64,000 nt of DNA from Oasisia sp. SBJ-2009 (GCA_964017155.1 OZ024857.1:2681579-2745578), one strand, 5' to 3'. Positions 12,120 to 24,482 are shown, numbered from the stretch's first letter. Translations and numbers: made by a program. Notes: generated by a model not told the origin, from the letters alone.

Positions 12120-14830
12120 TATATTTATTCATCATCGACACTTGGCCCCCTTCATCGTCTTCGATATCCATCTGCTTGCTGATGAAAGGACTACAGCAGC
12201 TGTTTCCTCCCTCGCATTTGCAGTAGTCCGTGTATGAAAGGCATGCATTGTTGCAGCTGCGGCGTGTGCCACTGCATGCCTTGCACTCTGCAGTGCAGCT
12301 ATAGCTAATTACGTCCAGGGGTGCTTGGGGATCAACTGGCGCTGTTGAGACGGCCAATGTGATGGCGGAGCCTTCGATGTTCCAACCAAAGTTGGCAATA
12401 TTTCGAGCTTCTTCAGGTGGATCACTTTGGCCCGCGGCCTTCCACAGTGGCATCTGAAGATGAGCTCAGAGCACATGCAGCTGCAGGTTGGCATCAGTTG
12501 GTGGAAGTTTCTTTAGTGGCGGAGGTTTCTTATGGCCACGGTAGAAGTGAGCACGTGCGTCATTCATTGTTGCACATCCTGTCTGTCCGTAGAGGGGTAA
12601 GAAGAATGTGTATGCTGTCTCCTGGAGCTGAACGTGGGTCACGCCAAGCTGTCCGAGCACTTGATCAAGACTGGTATATCTATCTCTAGGAGCTTGAGCG
12701 CTGATTTTTTTTCCTTTCCAAAGGGGTATGATACTGTATCGCAGCCTGACAGTGCGTGGATACCGATAAGTTGACTGCACTTTCTGGGGCCTGACCCCCT
12801 AAACAGTATCGTCCAATACATCGCCATTCCATTTTTCCATTTGAATCTTGGCGACAACTGGCATCCTCGATGTCCAGTACACAAAGAGAACGCAGACGTC
12901 GGTATCATCACTGAGGATTCAGATGGTCTGGGCGCCTTCTGCCACCACTTTCAGCATGTAACTGCAGAGAGTGACGTCTGCCTCATCATTGGTAACGACA
13001 CAAGTCCAGCATGTTGACAAATTGGATGTTGTGTGGAAGGGGACAGCTGCATAGAATGTTGTTAAGCAGATTCTTGGAATTGTGAAGAATAACTACTCGG
13101 CATGGAAGGGGGTGTTTGGGGTTAGACGTACTTCCTAGGCTCTTCCTCTTCTCGTCCGCTCATGGTCCTTTGCGCCGGTAGCTTCTTGGTCATATATGTC
13201 GAACAGAACGATTTGGAGACAGGAGGGTAGTGGGCCAGTCGAGTGCCGAAGCGTGCAGCCATATATCTCTTGTAGTCCCGTAGACTGGCCAGACGACGTG
13301 GTACAGAGGCTGGCCGGCATCAACCAGCACCACGTCTGGAGTACATGGAGTCGTGACAGAGACACTGAGAGACTTGACGAGCACGGCCTTGTCACCCTTC
13401 CTCAAACAGCCGTACTCATCGATCAGGGCCGGAGGGACTGGGCTCATTTCAAACTGGAAGACATCGGCTATGTCAATGCAGCGCTGCTGCCCTACGACTA
13501 ACAGCCGACTGAACAGCCTCACGACGTCGTAGATGGCGTTCCCCTTGACAGTGACTGCCTTGAGCAACTCCATTGTTTTGACCTTCTTCTTTATTGTCTT
13601 GTGGAATTCACTGCTTAGCGATGCGGAGAACTGCCTGCTCTGCTCACTCCCGATGGCCAATGCGTTCTGAACATTCACTGTGTCTGGCGCCACTTGGCCA
13701 TTGCATATGTTATAGACACCTGGTCATTGAGGAGGTGACTGTACTTCTACATCTCCACCGCGATCTTCTTCCGATCGGCCTCATCCAGTCTCTTTCTTCC
13801 CTCTCCTTCCTCCTTGTGCTTATTCTTCTCCTCCCCATCTACTTCACTGTGTGACTTCTGCTCCTCCCCAGCTTCATTGTACATATGTTCCATGACGATG
13901 ACAAGGTTGGCGCACAGATTGAAACTATTCACCCATACAGCCACTTGCTCGCGGCTCGTTGAAATGCCCTTCATACCTCCAGAACCCTTCCCTTGCTTGA
14001 TATGTGTCTGCTCTCTGAACTGATCTGCTGGCATTGCGGTTCCCCCATCCGAGTGCCGACAGATGTGTGCACTTGCCAGTAGGTCCTCCTTGGCACGCTG
14101 GGGAAGGTGCTCCATCTGTCGCACATACCAGCTCAGGTAGCGGGCATAACAGTGACCTGCTGCGAAGAAGTATGGCAGCATTGCCTTGAGGCATTATTGC
14201 TGGAGGAGGAAGTCATCGTTCCGGTCTCCGGGCAGGAACATGAGCGACAACATTGTAGGCTTGACAAAGCAGTCCACTCATAGCCTCCTGGTTGGGTGCT
14301 CTCTGGCTGTCTCCAGGTAGACAATCAGTTCCTCATATGTCTTGGCGCCATTCGAGTAGAAATTCTGCAGCAACACGGCAATGATGAGACGGTATGCCCG
14401 TAGAGCATTGGCCTTTCCGTTGACTATGCTGGTGATGCCAGCAAATGCTGCGCTGATGAGAATGTCCACGCCAGATGCCTTCATCAGTGTTCCTATGCAG
14501 CCTAGGAAACTCATGAAAGTGTGCATCATACCCTGGTGAAGTATGACGTTGGTCCAGCGCAGAGGATCGTTCCATTGGACTAGGCATGCAATATGATACA
14601 GTTGGACGTCGACTGTGATGTTGGTGTACTGCATCCCAAAGCTGTTGAGAGCCGTCTCGAGATTCACAAGCGTAGTTATTACAGTGTCAGGATGAGCAGG
14701 CGGTGAATCGATCATCTGTCCGAACATAACCAGTGTGTTGGGCTTCTGAGCAGAGCCTGCCACCAGCCTCGCTGCAAATCTTCCTCACCAGCTTCTCCAG
14801 CTCGTCGTCATCACAAAACATCCTATGATA
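12120..14830 (-). pseudogene. Academ-like transposase, C-terminal half, frameshifted
   Basis: Read from right to left, successive - strand frames give ordered blocks of one large protein. 14763-14278 contains 'GMMHTFMSFLGCIGTLM' and is followed by a middle region at 13693-13190. Around 13180 comes 'FDIYDQ..' then 'HERTRRG'. 13040-12890 carries 'NDEADVTL' and 'SDDTDV'. 12800-12700 carries 'GIHALSGCDTVSYPF' then 'GKEKKSAL'. A 'KKLPPTDANLQLHVLRAH' block and a Cys-rich tail (12330-12190) complete it. The DDTDV and ALSGCDT..GKxK pair resembles the XPG/FEN-like nuclease signature (acidic DxD, then GCDY..GIGxKxA). At least four frameshifts and an in-frame stop break it. The same order is seen in the copy at 29095-32040. 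The N-terminal half is missing. Confidence 0.75.
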
Positions 14831-15300
14831 CCCAGGACCTACCTACATGTAGACATATCAAACATACACGTACCTACCTATCCATTCTAGTAAACTGACA
14901 TTCTGGAATAGGTACGCAACGAACGACATATAATCGGTCAATAGAGGTGATTTCTTTCCTGATTTTAGGTCATATTTGACCTTTGACCTCTGATTTGACC
15001 TGGACTTTGACCCCATATCCAAAAAATAACTCCAGAAATGGACTCCCTATCCTGGAAAACCCTCATAAAGAGGTATTACTCGACCCTCTATGTCATCGAG
15101 ATCAAACGTTGAACATTGGCCGAAATTCAAGATGTCCGCGACCGCCATCTTGAATTGTGAGAAATGCTGAAGGTTGCACAAGGTGCAACCAAGCTAATTT
15201 TGCTCTCCTAACTATATAAAATACATTTCCGTAAAAAAGGTTTACAGTAATTGACATTGCAGGGTCTCATATAGGAAGTATACGAGCGGCAACTAGACTA

Positions 15301-15828
15301 ACTGGCATCAATTTGGGGAGACCAACGGGGAGACTGGGTATCAATATGGAGAGACCGACGGGGAGACTGGGCATCAATATGTAGAGACCGACGTGGAGAC
15401 TGGGCATTAATATGGAAAGACCGACAGGGAGACTGGGCATCAATATGGAGAGACCGACGGGGAGACTGAGCATCAATATGGAGAGACCGACGGGGAGACT
15501 GGGCATCAATATGGAGAACGACGGGGAGACTGGGCATCAATATGGAGAACGACGGGGAGACTGGGCATCAATATGGAGAACGACGGGGAGACTGGGCATC
15601 AATATGGAGAGACCGACGGGGAGACTGGGCATCAATATGGAGAACGACGGGGAGACTGGGCATCAATATGGAGAGACCGACGGGGAGACTGAGCATCAAT
15701 ATGGAGAGACCGACGGGGAGACTGGGCATCAATATGGAGAACGACGGGGAGACTGGGCATCAATATGGAGAGACCGACGGGGAGACTGGCATCAGTATGG
15801 GGAGACCGACGGGGAGACTGGCATTAAT
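15301..15828. repeat. 32-bp minisatellite, right block
   Basis: Same unit and same strand as the array at 11101-11588, but dominated by a 'tgggcatcaatatggaga' variant and shortened 'gagaacgac' units. The two blocks were one array before the transposon inserted. Confidence 0.95.
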
Positions 15829-16308
15829 CTAAGTGAAACATTTGTTTTTCGTTTTCTATCACAATCCCATTTCATTGTTGTGTTCTTGTGTTCTTAGTCC
15901 CCTTTTCTTTCGCAACCGCGCCAAACCCGTTCTGGGAGCATTTGTACAATCTATTAATGGCGCATAACGTTTTGTTTCTTGTAAGCGTACGTTCGTTGAA
16001 TACGTTGCTCCATACCTGGTTATATATGGCACGGTGTTAGATGTTTGTATTATGATTAGTCAGTTGCAGCCTGGTTGAATATTGAAAATAGTGTGCGAAT
16101 GTACTGGTTTGCTATAGGGAATACTGCTCTGTAAGAACATGTTTTACAGAGTTCATGCTTTGTGCATACCATCAATTTAGTAACAACGTATTACCTGTCA
16201 TCTCCTTCGAGCCGTCATCAGTGGATAGCCTGTCTAAATGTCTAAGGGGGTCAAAACTATTTGTTATAGCACAACACGTTACGTGTGCTAGACGTCTGTC
16301 AAGCATAA

Positions 16309-16369
<61 letters not shown>

Positions 16370-16374
16370 ATATA

Positions 16375-16425
<51 letters not shown>

Positions 16426-16497
16426 ACGTTCTTCAATGCCTTGAAGCCAGTTCCAGTATATAACGATGCTGCATGGATTCTTTACAATTGATTGTAG
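15829..16497. other. Intron sequence with TA microsatellite
   Basis: No gene seen. A (TA)n tract with TGTA/TGTG interruptions occupies about 16313-16422, directly upstream of the NIDO exon 4 acceptor. Confidence 0.6.
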
Positions 16498-16663
16498 GTC
16501 GGATTTGACGCCGGGAATCATATGGACGCATTCAAGATGCCGCAAGGGTTGCACTTTGCAGTTCGAAAGATGACTGAAGTATCAAATATGGGTGTTCCTG
16601 GGGTTTTACTGTTTCAAGTTGACCGCGAGACGATATCCTACGATGACCCATGTGCTTCTCATG
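16498..16663 (+). CDS. NIDO-domain exon 4
   Basis: 166-bp exon entering in phase 0 and leaving in phase 1, acceptor 'caattgattgtag', donor 'catg|gtatgg'. It reads 'VGFDAGNHMDAFKMP' and later 'SNMGVPG' with 'LLFQVD'. This is the characteristic C-terminal end of NIDO domains ('VGFN-x-G-D', then 'SN-x-G-x-PG' and 'F-x-VD'). A cysteine follows at 'DDPCASH', where a linker begins. The open frame runs on past the donor into a GA microsatellite, but that extension is not coding. The phase-1 end joins to the exon at 46708 across a 30-kb intron. Confidence 0.82.
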
Positions 16664-16775
16664 GTATGGCATTTAGTTTCAACAAACCTCTCAGTATTGT
16701 TTATGACATGCGAAATGAACAGTCAAGTTCAGTTATCGGGGGGGAGGGGGCGGGGGGAGGGAGAAGTGTGAGAGA

Positions 16776-16781
<6 letters not shown>

Positions 16782-16845
<64 letters not shown>

Positions 16846-16862
16846 CACCCACACACACAGAT

Positions 16863-16907
<45 letters not shown>

Positions 16908-16908
16908 G
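16782..16908. repeat. (GA)n and (GACA)n microsatellites
   Basis: A GA run to about 16840, then CA-rich sequence, then GACA units at about 16866-16908, followed by G/T-rich degenerate repeats to about 17005. It lies just 120 bp after NIDO exon 4. Confidence 0.95.
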
Positions 16909-18458
16909 TGGGTGAATGAGTGGGTGAGTGGGTGTATGGGTGTGTGTGGTTGCGTACGTGCGTGTGCGGGGACGCGGCGGTGTGTGTGTGTGTGTGCTTG
17001 CGTGTGGGGGTTGTGTATTAACCCTCTCGTGGTCAGAACGCCCGAATTAACCCGAGTCTCTTTCATGGCCAGAACATACCCGAATACAGGGGCACATATT
17101 TACTGTGTACCGCAAAATAATTTCATCTTAGAATGGCAATTTATTTTGTCAGTTCGCAAGTACTAATAGTGCAACTTTAATGGCAAATGTCAAAATTACG
17201 AAATGCAAGCGATTCCCGTGGCTAAATAGCCATGATCGTCATGAGGTTTTGTAGTCGAAGTCAATATGTTACCATTATTTTTTTTTTAAGGGTTAGACAA
17301 CTGAAATTGAACCTTGTCTGATGAATCACCAAACTGTTTATCCTATTCATTCAAAATAGCACGCAAGTAGCATGGTTTGAATACAAGATCCAGTGCTTTT
17401 TCTCGTCAAGTGCAATTTATGTTCCCTGAATTACCATACAAGATTCAATGTGCCGAGATCAAGAATCAAATTAAATATTTAGTGAACCAGTTTCTGTTCA
17501 ATTATCATAACGATCAGGAGCCAGCAAATTTGTCTAGTTTTAATTCCAGTCTTATTTGTTTATTTTATGTGCCTGTGTCTAATACCATAGTAGGGGTATT
17601 ATATCGTTGTAGCGCTTACGTTTTTCCGGCGTTAAATCCTTTCCGATTGACGTTTCTGCGCATGCGCGAGTCAGATACGACCTTGGTTGCTATGCGGGAT
17701 GTTTACTTTTCCCACCCCGCGGCACCCACCGTTAAAACCGTTCCGATTGACGTTTCTGCGCATGCGCGTGTCAACTATGTTGTTAACCGGCGAAAGTTTG
17801 TAGTTTCTGAGATGTTTTACAGTTATCTGAGACATTATATGAGCAGTGGCGTGCACCACCCGACAGTAGCCAAGCATGACAATGTCCAGTGAAGGGTACG
17901 CTCAGCAGCGCTGAAGCATACTTTAAAAGGTGTGTTCAAAAAGGCTAAATTCGAGTCGACCTATAGTATAGTCAGTGGCAGTGCTGACTCAGCCTCTCAG
18001 GAGCAGAGTCCAGTTATCAGTAATAAGATTATCGACAGCGTCAAACGTTCATCACAAATAATAATAATTATTATATTAAGTAACGTTGTCATTGGCATCG
18101 GAATATAAGTATAGGGTTGCATTAATTAAGTCGTTTATATAGAGTAGAAATGATACAGTAACGATAGGAGTGAGCCCTGCATCAGTGCATGATCGTGTGT
18201 GTTTTCAATATCTTTAACTTTATTTCAGATTGTCATAGACATAGTACATACAGATGTCCACATAAACATTAAAAAAATACAAGTGACTAGAAAAATATAA
18301 AAGTATTGCACATGGTAAATAGAGAAAAAAAACATTGTACAATGGTACATTCAAACAAAAACTATTATGTATATACAACATTTTGATCCAATGTCGTCTT
18401 ATCCTGGATTGCCATTTTATTTATATCACTGTTGATAATTGCAGTTACCAACTTATTA

Positions 18459-19840
18459 TTACTTATCAAGTCTCCGCATGAATTTATATACAAGGTTTCT
18501 AATTACAGATTTACTATCTGGTACATGGTATTCTACAAACATGGTGGAGGCACTGCAATATTTAGGCTGATTTAGCAATAAGCGAAACACATTATTGTAA
18601 GCCACATGAAGATTATGTATACTTGCTACTGTGTAATTCCACCACAGCTGAGCAGTATATATGGGAGAGCAGAAAGTTCTAAGCAAAGTCAGCTTCACCT
18701 CAGTGGAACACATGTAAAATTTCCGCAATAGCATATTACCCCTAGCATATAGTTGTCGGCATTGCCGCATTGGCGTAAGATATCTTTGTCATCACGTAAT
18801 GTATTAGAAATAAAGTGACCCAAATATTTCACATTATCCACTTCCTGGATTGTTTTACCATTAATCTTAAATGATGGAACTTCAATATTTTTCTTATATG
18901 TACTTTTAAAATATTAACACAGCATTGTTCTTGGAGTTGTACTTGATATCATGATTTAACCCATAGAGTCCACATACCTGCATCAGTTCAGACAGTCTTG
19001 ATACAGATGGGGACAGAATTACCAAGTCATCAGCATACATAAGATGGTTGATAGTTGTACTACGTATTACACACCTTGTGTTACATTTGTTTAAAGCTAT
19101 GGTTAAATCATCCATATATATATATATTAAAAAGGTGTGGTGAGAGTATACCACCTTGCCTGACACCATTTGCAACATAAAAATGTTCCAACAATTTGCC
19201 TGACCATCTTATACACATAGTCTGATTCGAATACCAATATATAAGCAGTCTAACAATATATCCAGACACTCCCCTGTCAATCAACTTTTGAAATAAGATA
19301 GAATGTTTCACTCTGTCAGAGGATTTAGAAGCATCTAAAAACATGTAAACATAGACCCATCTAGACTCCTATGCCTGTCAATAACTTCCTTTAAGACATA
19401 AATACACAAGTCTGTCCCGTGTTTTTTCTTAAATCCAAACTGATTGGACATTGTTGACCGCGTAACTGACATTCTGTCTAACAATATGTTTTCAATTTTT
19501 TTTGACAACACTAGCTAATGCAATATGTATATAATTGTCTTTGCTGTTAATCTTGCTACATTTATCTTTGATAATAGGAACCAGCACAACAGATAACAAA
19601 GAACTAGGTAAAAATCCATGTACAAAAAACCCAGTTATACACATAGCAAGTAAAGGCACAATGCGCTTATCACAATATTTAAGGTGTTCAGCATATACAC
19701 AAACCACACCATAAGTCTTATTTATATCTAGGCATTTAATAGCATTTTCAACTTCGCTAATTTCCACAACTATGTCATTTGTATATTTGGAATCACATTT
19801 GATCTGTTGAATGTCTATATCCCTAATACAATTAAAAAGC
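18459..19840 (-). pseudogene. Non-LTR reverse transcriptase, left arm
   Basis: Blocks in order from right to left: 'VENAIKCLDINKT', 'KINSKDNY', 'MFLDASKSSDRVKHS', 'GVRQGGILSPHLFNIY', 'LMYADDLVILSPS', then the C-terminal 'FYMCSTEVKLTLLRTF' and 'QLWWNYTVASIHNLHV'. These are the RT fingers/palm blocks, including the YADD catalytic box. The reading frame breaks several times, and a short (TA)n insertion lies beside the palm block. The product would copy LINE RNA into DNA at the target site. The clade is uncertain. It is a mirror of the + strand copy at 19926-21350. Confidence 0.85.
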
Positions 19841-19925
19841 TGTTTAAAATGAGACCGCCATTTACCTGTAAACCTTTACCTAATAGTGTTGAGGATGTTA
19901 GTGGTATTTTTGAAATAACTGAATT

Positions 19926-21350
19926 ATGGCGGCCTCATCTTAAACAGCTTTTTAATTGTATTAGGGATATAGACATTCAACAGATCAAATGTGATTCCAA
20001 ATATACAAATGACATACCCCGGTAGTTGTGGAAATTAGCAAAGTTGAAAATGCCATTAAATGCCTAGATATAAATAAGACTGATGGTATGGATGGTGTAT
20101 ATGCTGAGCACCTTAAACATTGTGATAAGCGCATTGTGCCTTTACTTGCTATGTGTATAACTGTTTTTTTTGTACATGGATTTTTACCTAGTTCTTTGTT
20201 ATCTGTTGTATCTGTTGTGCTGGTTCCTATTGTCAAAGATAAATGTAGCAAGATTAACAGCAAAGACAATTATAGACCTATTGCATTAGCTAGTATTGTG
20301 TCAAAAAAAATTGAAAACATTGTTAGACAGAATGTCAGTTACGCGGTCAACAATGTCCAATCAGTTTGGATTTGAGAAAAAAACACAGGACAGACTTGTG
20401 TATTTATGTCTTAAAGGAAGTTATTGACAGGCATAGGAGTCTCTATGTTTACATGTTTTTAGATGTGTCTAAAGCCTTTGACAGAGTGAAACATTCTATC
20501 TTATTTCAAAAGTTGATTGACAGGGGAGTGCCTGGATATATTGTTAGACTGCTTATATATTGGTATTCGAATCAGACTATGTGTATAAGATGGTCAGGCA
20601 AATTGTCGGAACATTTTGGTGTTACAAATGGTGTCAGGCAAGGTGGTATACTCTCACCACACCTTTTTAATATATATATGGATGATTTAACCATAGCTTT
20701 AAACAAATGTAACACAAGGTGTGTAATACGTAGTACAACTATCAACCATCTTATGTATGCTGATGACTTGGTAATTCTGTCCCCATCTGTATCAAGACTG
20801 TCTGAACTGATGCAGGTATGTGGACTCTGGGTTAAATCATGATATCAAGTACAACTCCAAGAAAAGTGCTGTGTTAATATTTAAAAGTATATAACTAATA
20901 AAATTATATGAACAATGTTGATGTTCCATCATTTAAGATTAATGGTGAAACAATCCAGGAAGTGGATAATGTGAAATATTTGGGTCACTTTATTTCTAAG
21001 ACATTACATGATGACAAAGATATCTTACGCCAATGCCGACAACTATATGCTAGGGGTAATATACTATTGCGGAAATTTTACATGTGATCCACTGAAGTGA
21101 AGCTGACTTTGCTTAGAACTTTCTGCTCTCCCATGTATACTGCTCAGCTGTGGTGGAATTACACAGTAGCAAGTATACATAATCTTCATGTGGCTTACAA
21201 TAATGTGTTTCGCTTATTGCTGAATCAGCCTAAATATTGCAGTGCCTCCACCATGTTTGTAGAATACCATGTACCAGATAGCAAAGCTGTAATTAGAAAC
21301 CTTGTATATAAATTCATGTGGATACTTAATGCTCTTATAATAAGTTGGTA
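19926..21350 (+). pseudogene. Non-LTR reverse transcriptase, right arm
   Basis: Better preserved partner of the left-arm copy: 'KCLDINKTDGMDGVYAEHL', 'NYRPIALASIVSK', 'MFLDVSKAFDRVKHS', 'GVRQGGILSPHLFNIYMDD', 'LMYADDLVILSPS'. Here the FDRVKHS and YADD motifs are both intact. Frames change near 20365 and 20840, and an in-frame TGA occurs near 21087. The endonuclease and N-terminal half are absent. Confidence 0.88.
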
Positions 21351-21914
21351 ATTGCAATTATCAACAGTGATATAAAATGGCAATCCAGGATAAGACGACA
21401 TTGGATCAAAATGTTGTATATACATAATAGTTTTTGATTTAATGTACCAGTCTGGAATGTACCATTGTGCAATGTTTTTTTCTCTATTTACCATGTGCAA
21501 TACTTTTATATTTTTCTATAGTCACTTGTTTTTTTAGTGTTATGTGGACATCTGTATGTACTATGACAATCTGAAATAAAGATATTGAAAACACACACGA
21601 CCATGCACTGGTGCAGGGCTCACTCCTATCATTGCTGTATCATTTCTACTCTACATAAACGACTTAGTTAATGCAACCCAATAGCTATATTCCGATGCAA
21701 ATGACGTAACTTAATATAATAATTAGTATTATTTGTGATGAACGTTTGACGATGTCGAGTCAGCACTGCCACTGACTGATTCGACTCGAATTTAGCCTGT
21801 TTGAACACACTTTTTAAAGTATGCTTCAGCGCTGCTGAGTGTACCTTTCTCTGGACATTGTCATGCTTGGCTACAGCTGGATGGTGCACGCCACTGCTCA
21901 TATAATGTCTCAGA

Positions 21915-22051
21915 TTATAAAATGTTCAAGATCACATCACATAATGACTAAAAATAAACCTATATACAACCAATCATGCATGCGTATTTTTCAAAAAGTA
22001 AATAAACAGTTTCAATTTTAGCAGATGTGATGTGATCTTGAAAATTTTATA
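21915..22051. repeat. Short inverted repeat, MITE-like
   Basis: A 26-bp arm at 21915-21940 pairs with 22026-22051 with one mismatch, loop about 85 bp. It marks where the right arm of the large palindrome departs from its mirror. Flanks 'cagat' and 'cagac' may be a degenerate target duplication. Confidence 0.55.
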
Positions 22052-23035
22052 CAGACGATCTATGTACAATTATTTTGCTTTAAGAGGAATGTTTTAATTT
22101 TTTTATCCCAAGAATTCATTGATTTTTTATATACAGCATGTATTTCAATTTAGCCACAGCCACGCAAGATAGATTGGATTTTGGATTATTTTTATTTTTA
22201 CAATAAATTGTTATTGAATGAGGATTAATTGTGTGTCTACTGTGCTTCAACAATGAACTAGGCAACAGTGTTTGCTTAATCAATCCAGTTCAGAGGTAAT
22301 GGCGGCCACATGAGTTATACCACAAAGATTTGTACTGGGTCCAGTTATGTTCATATTATACTTAAAGGCCAGTATTAAAACAATAAAATTATGTGCTATT
22401 TATAGAAGACATCAATATGTTTCACTTACACACAACTGCTACAGGCTTATTCAAGAAGTAAATTCAGAATACAATAAAATATCAGTATGGATTCATTTCA
22501 ACAAAACATCACTGAACATAACTAACATTATCTTTTGACATTTACTCCTGAAGGTAAGACGATGATCATGATGTTATTTTAATAAATGTAACAAATATAT
22601 ATCATGTTACTTCAGTAAAGTCTGTAATTATTTAAACGTAGACTAGAGGAAACTGGTCAGTATAATATAAAGATTGTTAATGTATAAGTCATTATTTTCC
22701 TCCTGTGTACGCGTTAAATGCACATTTAAGCCACTTATCACACAACAAATTACAAAACTTTGTTATGCCAAACTTGGTGCAACTATTTATTTATCCATCC
22801 AATTACTATTAATATTAAGGATAAATAAACAATACAGCTTTGTATACAAAGCAATAACTACTATATTTTTATTTACTAAAGATGTAGCAGTAAATCCTAG
22901 CACAATCAATCGTAACCAGTGACAGCGCTTTGTTATCCGCTGTCACTGGTCCAATTAGTCCGTGCTATAACGCTCAAACTTCCAAATACACGTGAGCAAC
23001 AACCATCGTAGCTAGCTAGCGCTGTCGCGCGCGCC
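22052..23035. other. Unmatched insertion in right arm
   Basis: AT-rich sequence with no counterpart in the left arm and no recognised coding content. It includes a 13-bp perfect stem with a 10-nt loop (22915-22950). Confidence 0.5.
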
Positions 23036-23228
23036 TCTAGATGCGCGCATGCGCAGAAACGTCAATCGGAACGTTTTTAACGACCGGAAAAATGTAAGCG
23101 CGACCATCGTAGGTAGCGCTTACGTTTATCCCCTAGACACGCGCATGCGCAGAAACGTCAATCGGAAAGGTTTTAACGATCGGAAAAATGTAAGCGCGAC
23201 ATCGTAAATAAAAATATGTATTTATATC

Positions 23229-23263
<35 letters not shown>
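23229..23263. repeat. (TA)n microsatellite
   Basis: Short pure TA run just outside the palindromic element. Confidence 0.9.
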
Positions 23264-23267
<4 letters not shown>

Positions 23268-24310
23268 GTATTATTATGATTAACATATCTTAAAAACCAG
23301 GACTCTCGTGAATACAACTGGTTTATATATGCATATTGTATGAGTGGTATAAGATGAATTTAGTATTAGTCGGTTTTAAATGTCTTGATAATCACAAGGT
23401 ACCCTTTCTTATTTTTCAATATTGTCATTATTAATACCTTTTAATGTGTATTAGCCGCTATTTATTTCGTTTATTTTAGTATATTTATTTATTTCATAAC
23501 TTATTAATATGTGTTTGTATATGTCTGTACATGTATCGGTACTACTCATCGTGATCGTCATGATAATGCTAAGCAATGTAAATAGTGTCAGCTAATCACA
23601 CTGCAGTGTAATATTTGATGAAAACCTGGCAGCACACAAGCATTGTTAGAATTGTTTTAAATCAATGCGTGCAGGCGATTTCTACTTTTGAGCGGTAAAT
23701 TTTGTTATATACAAATATTGATGTGTTGCGAGATTAAGCGGTGGTGTTTTGTGCTCTGGTGTAATATTCTACGTTGTCATTTCGTCAAATTTCAGTAATT
23801 CAGACTGATGTGATTTTCGAATCGGGTTTATAAGCGCTGTTATCGAAGTGTAATGTTTTGCAATGTAATTACGCGGTTGAAATGTGGCACCGACTTAAAG
23901 GGGAAGTGAAACACAGCTGTAACATTCCATATACCTAAATATACACTATATAAGTATACATTAATGGTGGCAGAAGCACATTCATTTATCAGACAAACTG
24001 GAAAAAAAAAAAATTCAATGCCTAAATCGTCGTCATAGAACACTGCGTATCGCCATCTTTATTCCAAGCCGAGTGGTTTGATTACCTCCTATCTAGCCCA
24101 TGTAAAATTTTGGTTTTTTCCGGTTTTCTTCATAATTAGACATTTCTACGCAAAAACTAAAATATGGTGCCTTATTGTACACGATAGGTGTCCTATGTAT
24201 CTGCAAATAATATTTATTTGCATTCGAAATAAAAAGGTGAAATTAAATACCGACGATTTTGAACCAATGAAACATTTTCATTTTTACGCTCTCTGTTTTG
24301 ACAGTCTTCT
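23264..24310. other. Unassigned AT-rich sequence
   Basis: No exon, known repeat or RNA gene recognised. Confidence 0.5.
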
Positions 24311-24482
24311 AGGGGCGGGGCTTACGACCGGAAGGTCTATCGGGACTATTTCTTCTTTTGTTTACAAAGATATCGGAAGTGTTTTGCGTTAGACTTAGCC
24401 TTAGAAGAGGCGCTAGTTGTTAGTGGTTTTGGATAAATCACAATAGAAAATGGATCCGACAGAGGAATCGTTTGTAGCACAA
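24311..24482 (+). promoter_or_regulatory. Candidate promoter with 33-nt first coding exon
   Basis: A GC box (ggggcggggc) is followed by an ETS-like 'accggaag'. After about 125 bp an ATG at 24450 opens 11 codons (MDPTEESFVAQ) that end at a good donor (caa|gtgaga). The local rise in CpG and the arrangement look like the 5' end of a gene. I could not find a downstream exon that joins it. Confidence 0.3.

Larger units (their letters stand above)
11589..15300 (-). mobile_element. Academ-like DNA transposon (i) inserted in the minisatellite
   Basis: Ends are TAGTCAAGTTGCC (left) and, reverse-complemented, TAGTCTAGTTGCC (right), flanked by ACT direct repeats (11586-11588 and 15301-15303). Removing the element and one ACT restores a perfect minisatellite unit ('gggagactggcatc'). 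Long inverted arms (about 11589-11912 and 14965-15300) enclose - strand coding remnants (12120-14830) and a TA microsatellite. The 3-bp duplication and an XPG-like nuclease signature in the encoded protein point to the Academ superfamily; this assignment is inferred. Confidence 0.85.
17608..23201. mobile_element. 5.6-kb palindromic (foldback) element with RT in both arms
   Basis: Ends read TGTAGCGCTTAC (left) and, reverse-complemented, TGTCGCGCTTAC (right), flanked by TCGT (17604-17607 and 23202-23205). Subterminal blocks 'ttccgattgacgtttctgcg' with CATGCGC are duplicated in each arm. The arms are near-mirror images about a small loop at roughly 19861-19925. Each arm encodes the same non-LTR reverse transcriptase, - strand on the left and + strand on the right. 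The right arm carries about 1.1 kb of extra sequence (21915-23035). A 5'-TGT terminus with a 4-bp duplication fits Ginger-type elements, but this is tentative. Confidence 0.8.

Noticed and set aside
15267..15897. Repeat-protein-like ORFs on both strands, and a possible CRISPR-like array
   Set aside because: Same 32-bp minisatellite. Units are contiguous with no unique spacers, in animal DNA.
16664..17166. ORF continuing NIDO exon 4 into Arg/Glu and Thr/Asp repeats
   Set aside because: It runs past a good splice donor into GA and GACA microsatellites, and phase continuity points to the exon at 46708 instead.
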